The notes: a model not told the origin generated them from the letters alone. A DNA stretch of 64,000 nucleotides from an uncultured Paracoccaceae bacterium (GCA_947500775.1 CANMTD010000001.1:868001-932000), one strand, 5' to 3'; positions 44,570 through 56,027 are shown, counted from the first letter of the stretch. Program-made: numbers and translations.

Positions 44570-46975
44570 TCAACTCAGACCGGCGGTGGCCATCAGCTGT
44601 TCTGCGGCATCGGCCAACAGTCTTTCCTGCGCGGCGCCTTTCACCGGGATGCGCCCGGCCTCCAGAAACAGCGGGGCGGCCAGAGGGGTGACGCGGGGCA
44701 GGGTCACATGGTCGATCCGCCCCTGAACCCGCGCCAGCATCTGTTCGATCCGCCCGAAATCGACCAGCCCGCGCAACGCCTCTTCGCGGGTGATGGCCAG
44801 CATCAGGTGATCCGGATCGTATTTCAGCAGGGTGTCATACAGGATGTCCGACGAAAACGTCGCCTGCCGCCCGCTTTTGCGTTTGCCGGGGGTGTTGCGG
44901 TCGATCAGCCCGGCGATCACCGCCGTGCTGCGAAAGGTGCGTTTCATCACCGCGTTGCTCGACAGCCAGGTTTCAAACCCGCGGTGCAGCGTGTCGCTGG
45001 CAAACAGCGGTGCAGGATCGCGCACCGGGTCCAGCCCCCAGATCAGCGTGGCGTAATCGGTCGATACGAAGCCCAGCGGATGCAGGCCGGTTTCCTCCAT
45101 CCGTTGGGTGACCAACAGGCCCAGCGTCTGTTGCGCGTTGCGCCCGGCAAAGCCGTAGATGCACAGGTGTTCGCGCCCGTCGTGGGGAAAGCTTTCGACC
45201 AGCAGACGGTCGGCCTGCGGCAGTTGCGATACCTCGCGTTGCAGGCGCAGCCAGTCGGCGGTGTGGCGGGGCAGCTCGGGCCAGTCGGGTTGCCGGAACA
45301 TCGACAGGATACGGTCGGACAATTGGGTGGAGGTGGCGAATTTCGTGCCGGAAAACACTGCGATCTTGGGGGGCTTGTCGGCGCGGCGCGTCACCTCGAC
45401 CGTCATTTCGCGCAGCCCTTCGTAGCGCACGGTCTGCCCGCCGATCAGAAAGGTATCGCCGGGGGTCAGGGTGGCGGCAAAGCTTTCCTCGACCTCGCCC
45501 AAAGGCGCGCCGCCGCGCGTGTTTTTCAACCGGACCTTCAGGGTTTCGGTGTCGACGATGGTGCCGATGTTCATCCGGATCTGCCGGGCGGCGCGCGGGT
45601 CGCGCAGCTGCCATTGCCCGTCGGGGCGCTGCGGCAGCCGTTGATAGCGGTCATAGGCGCGCAGGGCATAGCCGCCGGTCGCGGCGAAATCCAGACAGGC
45701 GTCGAATTCGGCGCGGGTCAGCGTGGCATAGGCCCCGGCGCGGCTCACCTCGGTATAAAGGGCATCCGCGTCGAACGGGCCGGCGGCGGCGGTGATCAGG
45801 ATATGCTGGCACAACACGTCGCGCGGCCCCGGCCCGCGCGGGTCGCCATCCAGATGATGCGCGCGCACGGCCTGAAGCGCGGCGACGCATTCGACGATCT
45901 CGAACCGGTTGGCAGGCACCAGCAGCGCCTTGGAGGGCGCGTTATAGCGGTGGTTGGCCCGGCCGACCCGCTGGACCAGCCGTTTGACGTTCTTGGGGGC
46001 GCCGACCTGAATGACCAGATCGACGTCACCCCAGTCGATCCCCAGATCAAGGCTGCCGGTGCAGACAATGGCGCGCAGATCGCCCGCCACCATCGCGGCC
46101 TCGACCTTTTCGCGCTGTTCGCGGGCAAGGCTGCCGTGGTGAATGCCGATGGGCAGGGCGTCGGTGTTGGCCATCCACAGATCGCGAAAGAACAGTTCGG
46201 CCTGGGCGCGGGTGTTGTGAAAGATCAGCGTGGTCCTGTGACCTCTGATCTGATCCAGAACCGCCGGAATGGCATAGCGCCCGCCGCCGCCCGCCCAGGG
46301 TGGGGGCATGTCGGTTTTCAGCATGGCGATGTCGGGGTCGGGGCCGGGATCGGCCTGCAGGATGTCGCAAGGGTCGGGGTGACGCGCCAGAAACCGGGCG
46401 ATGGCGCCGGGGTCTTCGACCGTCGCGGACAGGCCGACGCGGCGCAGATCGGGGCAAAGCGTGGACAGCCGGGCCAGCCCCAACATCAGTTGATCGCCGC
46501 GTTTGCTTTCGGCCAGGGCGTGGATTTCATCGACCACAACCCGCTGCAAGCCTTTGAAAATGCGCGGGGCATCTTCGTAAGACAGAAGCAGCGCAAGGCT
46601 TTCGGGGGTGGTCAGCAGGATATGCGGCGGGTCGGCGCGTTGCCTGCGGCGTTGGGTGTAGGAGGTATCGCCGGTGCGATCCTCGATCCGGATGGGCAGG
46701 GCCATGTCGTCGACCGGGGTGCGCAGGTTGCGGCGTATATCCGCGGCCAGCGCTTTCAGCGGCGAAATGTAAAGCGTGTGCAGCCCTGTGTGATCGCCAT
46801 CCGCCAGTTCGACCAGCGTCGGCAGGAACCCGGCCAAGGTTTTGCCGCCGCCGGTGGGGGCGATCAGCAATTGCGCCGGGGCATCGGCGCGGGCCAGCAT
46901 ATCGCGCTGATGCGGATGCACCTGCCAGCCGCGCGCGGCGAACCAATTGGAAAAGAGCGGGGACAGGGTGGCCAT
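44570..46975 (-). CDS. Ligase-associated DNA damage response DEXH-box helicase (Lhr-like)
   Basis: An 801-residue helicase. The start ATG 46975 gives MATLSPLFSNWFAARGW, the family N-terminus; a further 23 residues to 47044 look non-coding. Walker A APTGGGKT is at 39-46, DEIH box VVVDEIHAL follows, then SATVEDP, HHGSLAREQREKVE and the motif VI RLVQRVGRANHR. The C-terminal Lhr-type part includes PGDTFLIGGQ and ATFSSDILYDTLLKYDPDH. It runs into pdeM with a 39-base gap. The ligase and exonuclease that usually complete the group are not within the window. Confidence 0.92.
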   Translation of the reverse strand: MATLSPLFSNWFAARGWQVHPHQRDMLARADAPAQLLIAPTGGGKTLAGFLPTLVELADGDHTGLHTLYISPLKALAADIRRNLRTPVDDMALPIRIEDRTGDTSYTQRRRQRADPPHILLTTPESLALLLSYEDAPRIFKGLQRVVVDEIHALAESKRGDQLMLGLARLSTLCPDLRRVGLSATVEDPGAIARFLARHPDPCDILQADPGPDPDIAMLKTDMPPPWAGGGGRYAIPAVLDQIRGHRTTLIFHNTRAQAELFFRDLWMANTDALPIGIHHGSLAREQREKVEAAMVAGDLRAIVCTGSLDLGIDWGDVDLVIQVGAPKNVKRLVQRVGRANHRYNAPSKALLVPANRFEIVECVAALQAVRAHHLDGDPRGPGPRDVLCQHILITAAAGPFDADALYTEVSRAGAYATLTRAEFDACLDFAATGGYALRAYDRYQRLPQRPDGQWQLRDPRAARQIRMNIGTIVDTETLKVRLKNTRGGAPLGEVEESFAATLTPGDTFLIGGQTVRYEGLREMTVEVTRRADKPPKIAVFSGTKFATSTQLSDRILSMFRQPDWPELPRHTADWLRLQREVSQLPQADRLLVESFPHDGREHLCIYGFAGRNAQQTLGLLVTQRMEETGLHPLGFVSTDYATLIWGLDPVRDPAPLFASDTLHRGFETWLSSNAVMKRTFRSTAVIAGLIDRNTPGKRKSGRQATFSSDILYDTLLKYDPDHLMLAITREEALRGLVDFGRIEQMLARVQGRIDHVTLPRVTPLAAPLFLEAGRIPVKGAAQERLLADAAEQLMATAGLS

Positions 46976-47151
46976 GCAGACAAATCTAATACGCCAAGGC
47001 AGATTTTGCAGCGGCGGCGGCGGATTTTTCTGCGCGCGTGCCAAGCTGCCAGATCACATGGATCTGACGGCTGGGGATGTTGACCCCGATGGGTGTCGGC
47101 GAGGTTCTTGATGGGGCCACGCGCGGCTTGGCCGGCGGAACCGCCCGTTGA

Positions 47152-48462
47152 TCAATGGATGATCGTTTCTTCCTTGACGAACATGTTGGCCCAGGCGCGG
47201 TCGATCAGGTCCGGGGTCATCTGATAGGGGATGCCTTCGAATTCGCAGATCGCGATCATCTGGTCGATCAGAAAGACCGGCTGATAGTTCGCATAGACGT
47301 TTTCGATCAGCGGGTATTTTTCCTTCAGAAGATAGATCAGCGCCTTTTCGTTCAGCGGCATCTTTTTCTTGCGCGCAACCAGCGCAAAGATTTTCAGGAA
47401 ATCTTCCTGCACCGGGCCGTCGATCTTGATCTTGAAGAAAATCCGCCGCAGGGCGGCTTTGTCGAAAATCTCGTTCGGGTGGAAGTTGGTGGAAAAGATC
47501 ACCAGCGTGTCGAACGGCACTTCGAATTTTTCACCCGATTGCAGGGCAAGGATATCGCGGCCTTCTTCCAGCGGAACAATCCAGCGGTTGACCAGCGACT
47601 GCGGCGGTTCGGCCTGTCGGCCAAGGTCGTCCACGATGAACACACCGCCCGAGGATTTCAGCTGCAGCGGCGCCTGATAGGTGCGCGCGGTCGGGTTGTA
47701 GACCAGGTCCAGCATCGACAGCGACAGCTCACCCCCGGTGATGACCGTGGGCCGTTCGCACAGCACATAGCGCGTGTCGAAGCGGTTCGAACTGCGGCGC
47801 AGCACGTTGGGATCGTCATTCTGTTCTTCGGCAGCCGAATGCACGATCGGGTCATAGACGGTGATCACCTGACCGGAATATTCAATCGCCCGCGGGATAT
47901 AGATCTTATCCCCCAGCGCATCGCGAATCCCGTTCGAGATCGACGATTTACCGTTGCCCGGCGGGCCGTACATCAGGATCGACCGCCCCGAGGACACCGC
48001 AGGCCCCAGATGGCTAAGCAATTCGTCGGGCAGGATCAGGTGCCCCATCGCGCCGGTCAGTTGCTGGCGGGTGATCTGGATATTCTTGATCGACTGGCGT
48101 TCGACCTGTTCGCTGTAGACATCCAGCGGGACGGGCATCGCGCCGTAATATTCCGATTGGCTGAGTGCATCCAGCGCGCGGGATTTGCCCGCGTCGGTCA
48201 GTTGATACCCCATTTCGCCGCCCGAGTTGGCGTGCAGGGTACCTGTCGCTTCCAGCAGTTTCTGGGTGCGGGCCAGATCGACCAGCTCTTGCGCCACGGG
48301 CACCGGCAGGCAGACGGCCTTGGCGATATCCGAAACGATTTCGGCATTCTGTCGGAACATGGTTTTCAACAGGATGTCGCGCATCATCACCATGGGCAGC
48401 TGCATCTGATCCAGCGCGCGGGGCGCTGGCGGAGCCATGATGGTCGTGCTTTGAACGTTCAT
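47152..48462 (-). CDS. AAA+ ATPase at the downstream end of the tad locus
   Basis: A 436-residue cytoplasmic ATPase with Walker A GPPGNGKSS (166-174), Walker B GVFIVDDLGRQ and sensor-like VIFSTNFHPNEIFDKAALRRIFFKI. The N-terminal 140 residues carry a winged-helix-like part (EMGYQLTDAGKSRALDAL). Similar ATPases often flank tad genes in Rhodobacterales; a role in pilus biogenesis or its regulation is inference. An 86-base gap separates it from the prepilin peptidase gene, so it may have its own promoter. Confidence 0.8.
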   Translation of the reverse strand: MNVQSTTIMAPPAPRALDQMQLPMVMMRDILLKTMFRQNAEIVSDIAKAVCLPVPVAQELVDLARTQKLLEATGTLHANSGGEMGYQLTDAGKSRALDALSQSEYYGAMPVPLDVYSEQVERQSIKNIQITRQQLTGAMGHLILPDELLSHLGPAVSSGRSILMYGPPGNGKSSISNGIRDALGDKIYIPRAIEYSGQVITVYDPIVHSAAEEQNDDPNVLRRSSNRFDTRYVLCERPTVITGGELSLSMLDLVYNPTARTYQAPLQLKSSGGVFIVDDLGRQAEPPQSLVNRWIVPLEEGRDILALQSGEKFEVPFDTLVIFSTNFHPNEIFDKAALRRIFFKIKIDGPVQEDFLKIFALVARKKKMPLNEKALIYLLKEKYPLIENVYANYQPVFLIDQMIAICEFEGIPYQMTPDLIDRAWANMFVKEETIIH

Positions 48463-48548
48463 ATCTGGGCCTCAATCCGCTCGAATTGAGGGGTTTGTAC
48501 ATGGCCGGTGTGGCAAGATTTGGGCGCGGGTAAGTCGGTTTTGGCCCG

Positions 48549-49034
48549 TTACAGGACCGCGCCAACCAGATAGAAAATCAACGTCCCGCTTAACGCCAGC
48601 CCCATGGGGAAGTCTTTGTTTTCCCATGATTTCCATCCCGGCAACGCCCGGCGCACGGCAGGGATCATCCGGGCTAGCCGGTGGGCGGCAAAGGCCCCCA
48701 ACAGGCAGGCCGGAAACAGCACCAGCATATAGCGGATATCGCCATAGGCGATCAGGGGTGCCATCGCGGCGGCGAACTTGGCGTCACCCGCCCCGATCAT
48801 GCGGGCCGAGCTCATCAAAAAGCCGATCAACAGGATCACCGCAAAATGCGACCAGCGCCACAGGTAGTCCTGAAACGGTAACACCAGCACCCCCACGATC
48901 GCATAGACGATCAACAGGGCCAGCACGGCCTTGTTGGGAATGCGCATCTCTTTCATGTCGCTCAGGGCGACCCAAAAGGCGATCGGACCGGCAAACAGCA
49001 GGAACCACAAAGGGGCGGTCGCGGCGATTGGCAT
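48549..49034 (-). CDS. cpaA: Prepilin peptidase CpaA/TadV
   Basis: Membrane aspartic protease of the A24 type that cuts the Flp pilin leader. The 161-residue product has about five transmembrane helices and the two catalytic Asp residues, Asp26 in SDMKEMRIPN and Asp84 in GAGDAKF. It lacks the N-terminal methylase domain, as expected for the Tad type. It follows the TPR gene by three bases and so belongs to the tad operon. Confidence 0.92.
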   Translation of the reverse strand: MPIAATAPLWFLLFAGPIAFWVALSDMKEMRIPNKAVLALLIVYAIVGVLVLPFQDYLWRWSHFAVILLIGFLMSSARMIGAGDAKFAAAMAPLIAYGDIRYMLVLFPACLLGAFAAHRLARMIPAVRRALPGWKSWENKDFPMGLALSGTLIFYLVGAVL

Positions 49035-49037
49035 CGC

Positions 49038-49895
49038 TTACAGCGCCACTTTCGTTTCAAGGGCGCGCAGGGATCTGGTGGCGGCCTCGAAATGTTGCGG
49101 GTGGGTGTCGATCGCCTCTTCCAGCAGGCCTTTGCCGGTTGCCACATCGCCCTGCTTGATCGCCGACAGCGCGATAGTATGCAGCAGCTGCGCGCGTTCG
49201 ATCTGGGTCATCTCGATCACGGGCAACTGGTAATTACGCCGCGCGCCACGTGCCAGAACAAGGTTGTTCTTGGCGGTAAACAGGTTCTTGTCATAGGTGA
49301 TGGCTTCGATGAACAGCTGTTCGGCACCCTTCAGGTCACCACGGGTCAGTTTGGAATAACCCCAGTTGTTCAGAACCGTGGCCGGGCGGGTCGTCAGACC
49401 CACCGCAGTTTCATAGAAACTGTCGGCTTTTTTCCATTCCTGATTGCTGTCGGCGACCATCGCCTCCAGCCGGTAACGTTTGAATGTCTCGAAGGTGGGG
49501 GGGACGTCATCCAGCGTCTTTTCGGCCTTGTCCCAGTCGCCGGTTCGGATCTGGGCGTCGGCCAGATTCACCCGGTCCGCGTTGGTCGCATCCTTATGCG
49601 CAACCACCTTGCCCCAGGCGATGACCGCCTCGGTCGGACGTTTGGCGCGGATCAGCGATGCGGCAAGCCCGCGTTGAAATTCAATTTTTTCGGGTTGCTC
49701 GATCGAGGCGCGTTTGAAATAGGAAACGGCTTCGTTCGGGTTGGCAACGCTCAACATGATTTCGTTCAGGTTGCTTTCATCCGATGCGATCACGTCCTGC
49801 ACGGCCCGATCGACGTCGGCATCCCTGCCTTTTCCACATCCCGAAAGCGCAATCGCGCTGGTCAGGCATGCCAGAATAAAGAAACGGTGGCGCAT
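49038..49895 (-). CDS. TadD-like TPR lipoprotein
   Basis: A 285-residue lipoprotein (lipobox LSGC, Cys20) with tetratricopeptide repeats across most of its length (for example NEAVSYFKRASIEQPEKIEFQRGLAASLI and PATVLNNWGYSKLTRGDLKGAEQLF). In tad loci such proteins help secretin assembly. It is the second of two TPR genes here; the two are not close copies. Confidence 0.82.
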   Translation of the reverse strand: MRHRFFILACLTSAIALSGCGKGRDADVDRAVQDVIASDESNLNEIMLSVANPNEAVSYFKRASIEQPEKIEFQRGLAASLIRAKRPTEAVIAWGKVVAHKDATNADRVNLADAQIRTGDWDKAEKTLDDVPPTFETFKRYRLEAMVADSNQEWKKADSFYETAVGLTTRPATVLNNWGYSKLTRGDLKGAEQLFIEAITYDKNLFTAKNNLVLARGARRNYQLPVIEMTQIERAQLLHTIALSAIKQGDVATGKGLLEEAIDTHPQHFEAATRSLRALETKVAL

Positions 49896-49922
49896 TTTTG
49901 CGTCCTTTGTACTGCTCTGTCC

Positions 49923-50492
49923 TCAGGGTGTGGAAAGAAGGAGATATCTCCCGCTGCCTCGCCTCACCAAATCAAAGTTATCTTTATTATTGCCAGCATC
50001 ATACGCAGGATTTTCGGTTTTTGCGATAGCCAAGCGCAGGTTTTCCCGAATTTCGATGGATTTGCCACTATCCAGCGCAAAAGCGGTCTGGAATACACGC
50101 CGCGCTTCGCCGGTTTCGCCGCGTTCCATCAGGACAACGCCCAGATTGTTCCAGGCCGCGGGGAATTTTTCTTCTTCCTTGATGGCGCGGCGCAACAGGG
50201 TTTCGGCCTGACCCAGACGCCCAAGTTTCAGATTGGTGGACCCCAGCGCCGACAGGACATCGGCGTTCAGCCCCTGTTCCGACCCGGCCCGCAGATAGGC
50301 CTTCAGCGCCAGTTCGTATTCGCCCGCCGCCATCAGGCGATGTCCGACGATCAGGCCATCGACGGCCTCGGTCACCTCGGGGGTGCCGGGCGGGGGCGGG
50401 GGGCCCTCCCAACCATTGGAAAGGCCGCCCGTCTGCTGACAAGCGGCCAAAAGCCAGATCGCAAAAAGAAAGCCCACCCGTGTTTTTATCAT
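49923..50492 (-). CDS. tadD: TPR lipoprotein of the tad locus (TadD)
   Basis: A 189-residue lipoprotein (lipobox LLAAC, Cys18) with three or four TPR units (YELALKAYLRAGSEQGLNADVLSALGSTNLKLGRLGQAETLL, AWNNLGVVLMERGETGEARRVF). Size and place right after tadC match TadD, the outer-membrane assembly factor of the Tad pilus. A Pro-rich stretch follows the lipidation site. Confidence 0.82.
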   Translation of the reverse strand: MIKTRVGFLFAIWLLAACQQTGGLSNGWEGPPPPPGTPEVTEAVDGLIVGHRLMAAGEYELALKAYLRAGSEQGLNADVLSALGSTNLKLGRLGQAETLLRRAIKEEEKFPAAWNNLGVVLMERGETGEARRVFQTAFALDSGKSIEIRENLRLAIAKTENPAYDAGNNKDNFDLVRRGSGRYLLLSTP

Positions 50493-50496
50493 GCCT

Positions 50497-51486
50497 TCAG
50501 AAATTTGCCGTCGAGAGTGTCACGTAGATATCATAGATTGACGGGCCGATCAGGATGATCATCAGGGGCGGCACCGTGAACATCATCGTGCCAAGTGTCA
50601 GCTTGGTGGGCAAGACATTTGCTTTCTCTTCGGCGCGCATAACGCGTTTATCCCGCATTTCGCCCGCATAAACCCGCAGCGCATCGGCGATCGAGGTCCC
50701 GAAGCTGGCCGATTGGATCAAGACCGTCACAAAGGATGAAACGTCGATGACACCGCAGCGTTCAGCCATGTCTTTCAGAACCTGCACCCTGTCCTTGCCG
50801 GCCTTCATCTCATGCGCGACCAGTTCATATTCGTCGGCAAGGGCGGGGAACCCGGCGCGGATTTCACCCGATACGCGGATGATCGACTGATCCATCGACT
50901 GCCCGGCTTCGACGCAGACCAGCATCATGTCCAGACTGTCGGGAAAGCCGTTGATGATTTCCTCTTTGCGGCTTTGGACCCGGCGTTCGATCCAGTATTT
51001 CGGCAGGTAATAGCCAATCGCGCCGGGGATGATGACCGACAAAACCAGCTTTTGGGTGGATACCTCCTGGGTCGCGCTCAGGACAACAACATAGAGGATG
51101 CCGAAGATCAGAAAGGTGATGCCAAGCGCGAATTGTGCAAAGTGGAAGGTGCGCACAGAGCTTTTCGAACGGTATCCGGCCTGCAACAGCTTGAGCCGGG
51201 CTGCCGAAAATTCCTCTTCGTTCTGCGGTTCAAGAAAATCGGCGAATTTGTCCAGTTTCTTGGAGTTGTTCCCCTGCCGCAGGCTGTGTTCGGGGTCCGC
51301 TGCGTTACGGGTCTCTGCCTCACGATTGGATTTCTTGAGCTTATCAAGCGGATCGATCCGTTTCTTCAGGAAGGTGGGCAATGTCAGAACGATCATCACG
51401 ACGCCCAGCAGGCCGACCGCGTAAAGCGGGCCAAGCTGTCCGAAACGTTCAACCAGCATGTCGTTGAGGGTGGTCAGAAGTTCCAT
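50497..51486 (-). CDS. tadC: Tad pilus inner-membrane protein TadC
   Basis: Type II secretion F-family (GspF-like) membrane protein of 329 residues. Two hydrophobic helices near the N-terminus and a pair near 130-175 surround the conserved FPDSLDMMLVCVEAGQSMDQSI segment. A final helix lies near the C-terminus. It starts ten bases after tadB and works with TadB as the platform for the TadA motor. Confidence 0.93.
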   Translation of the reverse strand: MELLTTLNDMLVERFGQLGPLYAVGLLGVVMIVLTLPTFLKKRIDPLDKLKKSNREAETRNAADPEHSLRQGNNSKKLDKFADFLEPQNEEEFSAARLKLLQAGYRSKSSVRTFHFAQFALGITFLIFGILYVVVLSATQEVSTQKLVLSVIIPGAIGYYLPKYWIERRVQSRKEEIINGFPDSLDMMLVCVEAGQSMDQSIIRVSGEIRAGFPALADEYELVAHEMKAGKDRVQVLKDMAERCGVIDVSSFVTVLIQSASFGTSIADALRVYAGEMRDKRVMRAEEKANVLPTKLTLGTMMFTVPPLMIILIGPSIYDIYVTLSTANF

Positions 51487-51495
51487 GATCGTTCC

Positions 51496-52464
51496 TTAAA
51501 CTTTGATGTTGACCATGATTTTCATGAAAATCACGTTCACCACCAGAAATGTTGCAACGACCAGGGCTGCCGGGATGAAGGCGGCTGTATCTTTGACTTC
51601 GTCGTAATAGTCGGGCTTTAGCACGCTGATCATGACCATCGCGGCGATCGGAAACCCGGACAGGAACATGCCCGACCACTTGGCCTCGGCCGTGATGGCC
51701 TTGACGCGGCGGAACAGTTTGAACCGGGCCCGGATCACCTTGGACAGGCCTTCCAGAATTTCGGCAAGGTTACCACCCGATTGCTGTTGGATGGTGACCG
51801 CCACGGCCAGAAAGCGCAAATCCTGCATGTCCATGCGTTCGGCCAGCTCTTTCAGACTGTCCGAGATTTCGCGGCCATAGGCGGCCTCGTCCGAAATCAT
51901 GCCGAACTCGGTGCCCAGCGGATCGGGGACCTCTTTGGCCACGATGTTGACGGCAGAGGCAAACGGATGACCCACGCGCAGGCTGCGCACCATCAGTTCG
52001 ACGGCGTCGGGCAGTTGCTCTTCGATCATGCCCAGCCGTTTTTTGGCTTTGTTGTTGACCCAGACATAAACGCCGCCAACCCCCATCAGAACCGCCACCA
52101 GACTGCGGACCGGCAATGCCGCAGCCGTGCCGATGGTCAGCCCCAGAAAGGCCACCGCAGACAGCAAAATCATGATCATGATCAGGGCTTTGGGGGAAAA
52201 GGCGATATTGGCCTTTTGCGCCTTGTCGGCCAGCACGGCATAAAGCGGGATGCCCTTTGCCTTCAGGTGCTGGCCCATTTCCTTGCGCAGCTGTTCCAGC
52301 ACTTCTTCGCGGCCGTTGCCCTTGTCCAGCATGTCCAGCCGGCGGTTGACCTTGCTGTTCAGGCTGATCGATTTGCCAAAGACGGTCAGATAGATGCCTT
52401 CGACCAACAACAGGACGGCAACAAAGATCAGGCCATAGATAATCGGTTCTGCGCTGATTTGCAT
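51496..52464 (-). CDS. tadB: Tad pilus inner-membrane protein TadB
   Basis: Second GspF-like platform protein, 322 residues. It shows an N-terminal helix, a helix pair near 95-130, the conserved LPDAVELMVRSLRVGHPFASAV and the GGNLAEILEGLSKVIRARF stretch, and two C-terminal helices. It is separated from cpaF by six bases. Confidence 0.93.
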   Translation of the reverse strand: MQISAEPIIYGLIFVAVLLLVEGIYLTVFGKSISLNSKVNRRLDMLDKGNGREEVLEQLRKEMGQHLKAKGIPLYAVLADKAQKANIAFSPKALIMIMILLSAVAFLGLTIGTAAALPVRSLVAVLMGVGGVYVWVNNKAKKRLGMIEEQLPDAVELMVRSLRVGHPFASAVNIVAKEVPDPLGTEFGMISDEAAYGREISDSLKELAERMDMQDLRFLAVAVTIQQQSGGNLAEILEGLSKVIRARFKLFRRVKAITAEAKWSGMFLSGFPIAAMVMISVLKPDYYDEVKDTAAFIPAALVVATFLVVNVIFMKIMVNIKV

Positions 52465-52470
52465 TCTTGT

Positions 52471-53901
<1,431 letters not shown>

Positions 53902-53927
53902 GAAACCCTTTAATTAAATCTTTTCAA

Positions 53928-55184
53928 CTACTTGCCGGTCTCTTCGGCTTCGGTCAAAGCATAAAGCGATGCGGCAAGTTTTGCGATTTCCTTGCGCAGC
54001 GGGATTTTGCTGGATGTTTCCGCCAAAGGCAGGCCGTGATCGCCGGACTGGGTGACCTGCTTGCCGCTGTCGGGCAACATGATCTCGATGTCGATATCCA
54101 GGCTTTCGGCCATCCGCTTGACGCGGCTTTTGCCGCTGAGGTCGGTGAACTTTGGCGACCGGTTCATCGCATAGCGCAGTTTTTCATAAGGCAGATCTTC
54201 GGATTTCAGGGCCCGGATCAACCGCAGGGCGTTCTGGGCGGACCGCATGTCCAGCTCCATCAATGCGAAATAAACCTGGGCCTGATGCAGCACCGCCTCG
54301 GTCCATTGCACCAGCGTTGACGGCATATCGATCACGACAAAGTCGAAATTCGCGCGGGCAAGGTCGATGATTGCGTTGATATCGTCCGAATTCACGAAAT
54401 CCAGCGGCAGCATGTCCGCCGGCGCCGTCAGAACATGCAGCTTTTCGTTGAAGGGCAGCAGCGCCTGAAGAAAGACATCCGCATCCATGGATGCTGTATC
54501 GGACAGCATCTCATAGACCATTTCGCGCCGTGGCAGATCCAGAAAGGTCGAGGTAGAGCCGAACTGCAGGTCGAAATCCAGCAGGCAGACACGCGGGCCG
54601 TCCTTTTTCTTCACGGTGGCCAGTTCCCAGGCCAGATTGACGGCAAAGGTCGACGCGCCAACACCACCGGCCAGCCCGTGAACCGGCAGAACCACGCCTT
54701 CGCGGTCGGCATCGGGTTTCAGGGTGGCCGCGGCGCGTTCGGGCAGGGGCAATTCCATCGGTTGCGTGGTGGGGGCCGGTTGACGCAGCCGTTCCACAGC
54801 TTCGTGCAGCGCGCCTTCGGGCAGGGGGTAGGGCACAAAATCATCCGCTCCCAGCCGCAGCAGCTGATGCAACGCCATCGGGCTGACCTCTTCGGCGATC
54901 AGGATCACCTTGATCTGGTGTTCCTTCGCGGTTTTGATCAACTCGCCAATATAGGGCAGGCGTTCTTCGTCTTTTTCGTCGACGGCAATCGCCACGAATT
55001 CCAATTGCTTCGCGTCGGGCTGGCCGAAGAACGCGGAGGCATCTTCGAACGACAAATCGCCCCAGCCTTCGCCAAGTTCGGCTTCCATGTCTTCAATAAG
55101 CAGGTCGAAATTTTGAACGTCACGCGACACCGTACAGGCGACAATCGGCGCCGGCTCTGGCTGCAACGCTGCATTACTGGTCAT
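53928..55184 (-). CDS. cpaE: CpaE/TadZ-type localisation ATPase
   Basis: A 418-residue protein with an N-terminal receiver-like domain (VACTVSRDVQNFDLLIEDMEAEL, VILIAEEVSPMALHQLLRLGADDF) and a C-terminal MinD/ParA-like ATPase. The P-loop reads GLAGGVGASTFAVNLAWEL, the deviant form usual in CpaE/TadZ. CLLDFDLQFGSTSTFLDL and VVIDMPSTL follow. Such proteins place the pilus machine at the pole. I chose ATG 55184; the frame to 55250 adds an unlikely N-terminus. Confidence 0.9.
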   Translation of the reverse strand: MTSNAALQPEPAPIVACTVSRDVQNFDLLIEDMEAELGEGWGDLSFEDASAFFGQPDAKQLEFVAIAVDEKDEERLPYIGELIKTAKEHQIKVILIAEEVSPMALHQLLRLGADDFVPYPLPEGALHEAVERLRQPAPTTQPMELPLPERAAATLKPDADREGVVLPVHGLAGGVGASTFAVNLAWELATVKKKDGPRVCLLDFDLQFGSTSTFLDLPRREMVYEMLSDTASMDADVFLQALLPFNEKLHVLTAPADMLPLDFVNSDDINAIIDLARANFDFVVIDMPSTLVQWTEAVLHQAQVYFALMELDMRSAQNALRLIRALKSEDLPYEKLRYAMNRSPKFTDLSGKSRVKRMAESLDIDIEIMLPDSGKQVTQSGDHGLPLAETSSKIPLRKEIAKLAASLYALTEAEETGK

Positions 55185-55371
55185 TGCTCTTACATCCTTC
55201 CAATACAGGACGACAACATTCACAGAGTGTTCAGCGGTTAGAATAGCCACCGATCTTATCTGCTGGTCATCCAGAGGCCCGACTCATCGCCGGGCCTGCT
55301 GCTCCCTCTTTGGGAAAGATGTCGTGTAATCTGGGCAACATTACGGCTGAAAAGCCGAAATTGTTTGGAGT

Positions 55372-56022
55372 TTAGCGCTCTTCCGCAGCGCCATCTTCCG
55401 CCACAACAACCAGATCATGTGGTTCTGTCGCGCTGGTGACATATTCGGTGTAAGTCGCCAAAGCGTATTTGCCATCCCAGCGCTGGGGACGACCCTTCAG
55501 GAAGCCCGAAACCTCGGTCACCGTCCGGCGATTGCGCCGTTCGCGGCCCTCGCTCACGATCAGCGGCTGGGTTTCGCCGAACGAAACGACGGCCTCCAGC
55601 CGACTGCGCGAAATTCCCTGCCGAACCAGATAGTTGACGGCCGCCCGGGCGCGGCGCAGGCCAAGCCGTTTGTTATAGGCGTTCGACCCGACCTTGTCGG
55701 TATGGCCGTAGACGCGGAACTTTACATAGGGGAACTGTTTGATCCACTCGGCCTGCTGGCGCAGGGCCGATTGGGCGCTGGCGTCCAGGGCGGCACTGTT
55801 GAAGGCAAAGTTGATTGTGTTGGGTGCCTCGGCGGCGAACCGGCGGGACAGGTTCACGACCTGACTTTTCTGCCCGGTCGCGACCAGTTCGTTGTTCATG
55901 GTCGGATTGCCGAAATCGCCGGTATCCAGCGAACTGCCAGCCTCGGAGAAAAACCCGGGTTGCGTGCAGCCTGCCACGCTCAGGACGGCGGCGAGTGTCA
56001 GAAGGGTATTGGATGTGCGCAT
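55372..56022 (-). CDS. OmpA-family lipoprotein of the tad locus
   Basis: A 216-residue lipoprotein (lipobox LSVAGC) with an OmpA-like peptidoglycan-binding domain (about 65-165: INFAFNSAALDASAQSALRQQAEW, YGHTDKVGSNAYNKRLGLRRARA). The ATG at 56022 has GGAG eight bases upstream, overlapping the end of cpaC; an ATG at 56031 is less well placed. It probably anchors the secretin to the cell wall. A 187-base gap to cpaE follows. Confidence 0.88.
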   Translation of the reverse strand: MRTSNTLLTLAAVLSVAGCTQPGFFSEAGSSLDTGDFGNPTMNNELVATGQKSQVVNLSRRFAAEAPNTINFAFNSAALDASAQSALRQQAEWIKQFPYVKFRVYGHTDKVGSNAYNKRLGLRRARAAVNYLVRQGISRSRLEAVVSFGETQPLIVSEGRERRNRRTVTEVSGFLKGRPQRWDGKYALATYTEYVTSATEPHDLVVVAEDGAAEER

Positions 56023-56027
56023 CACGA

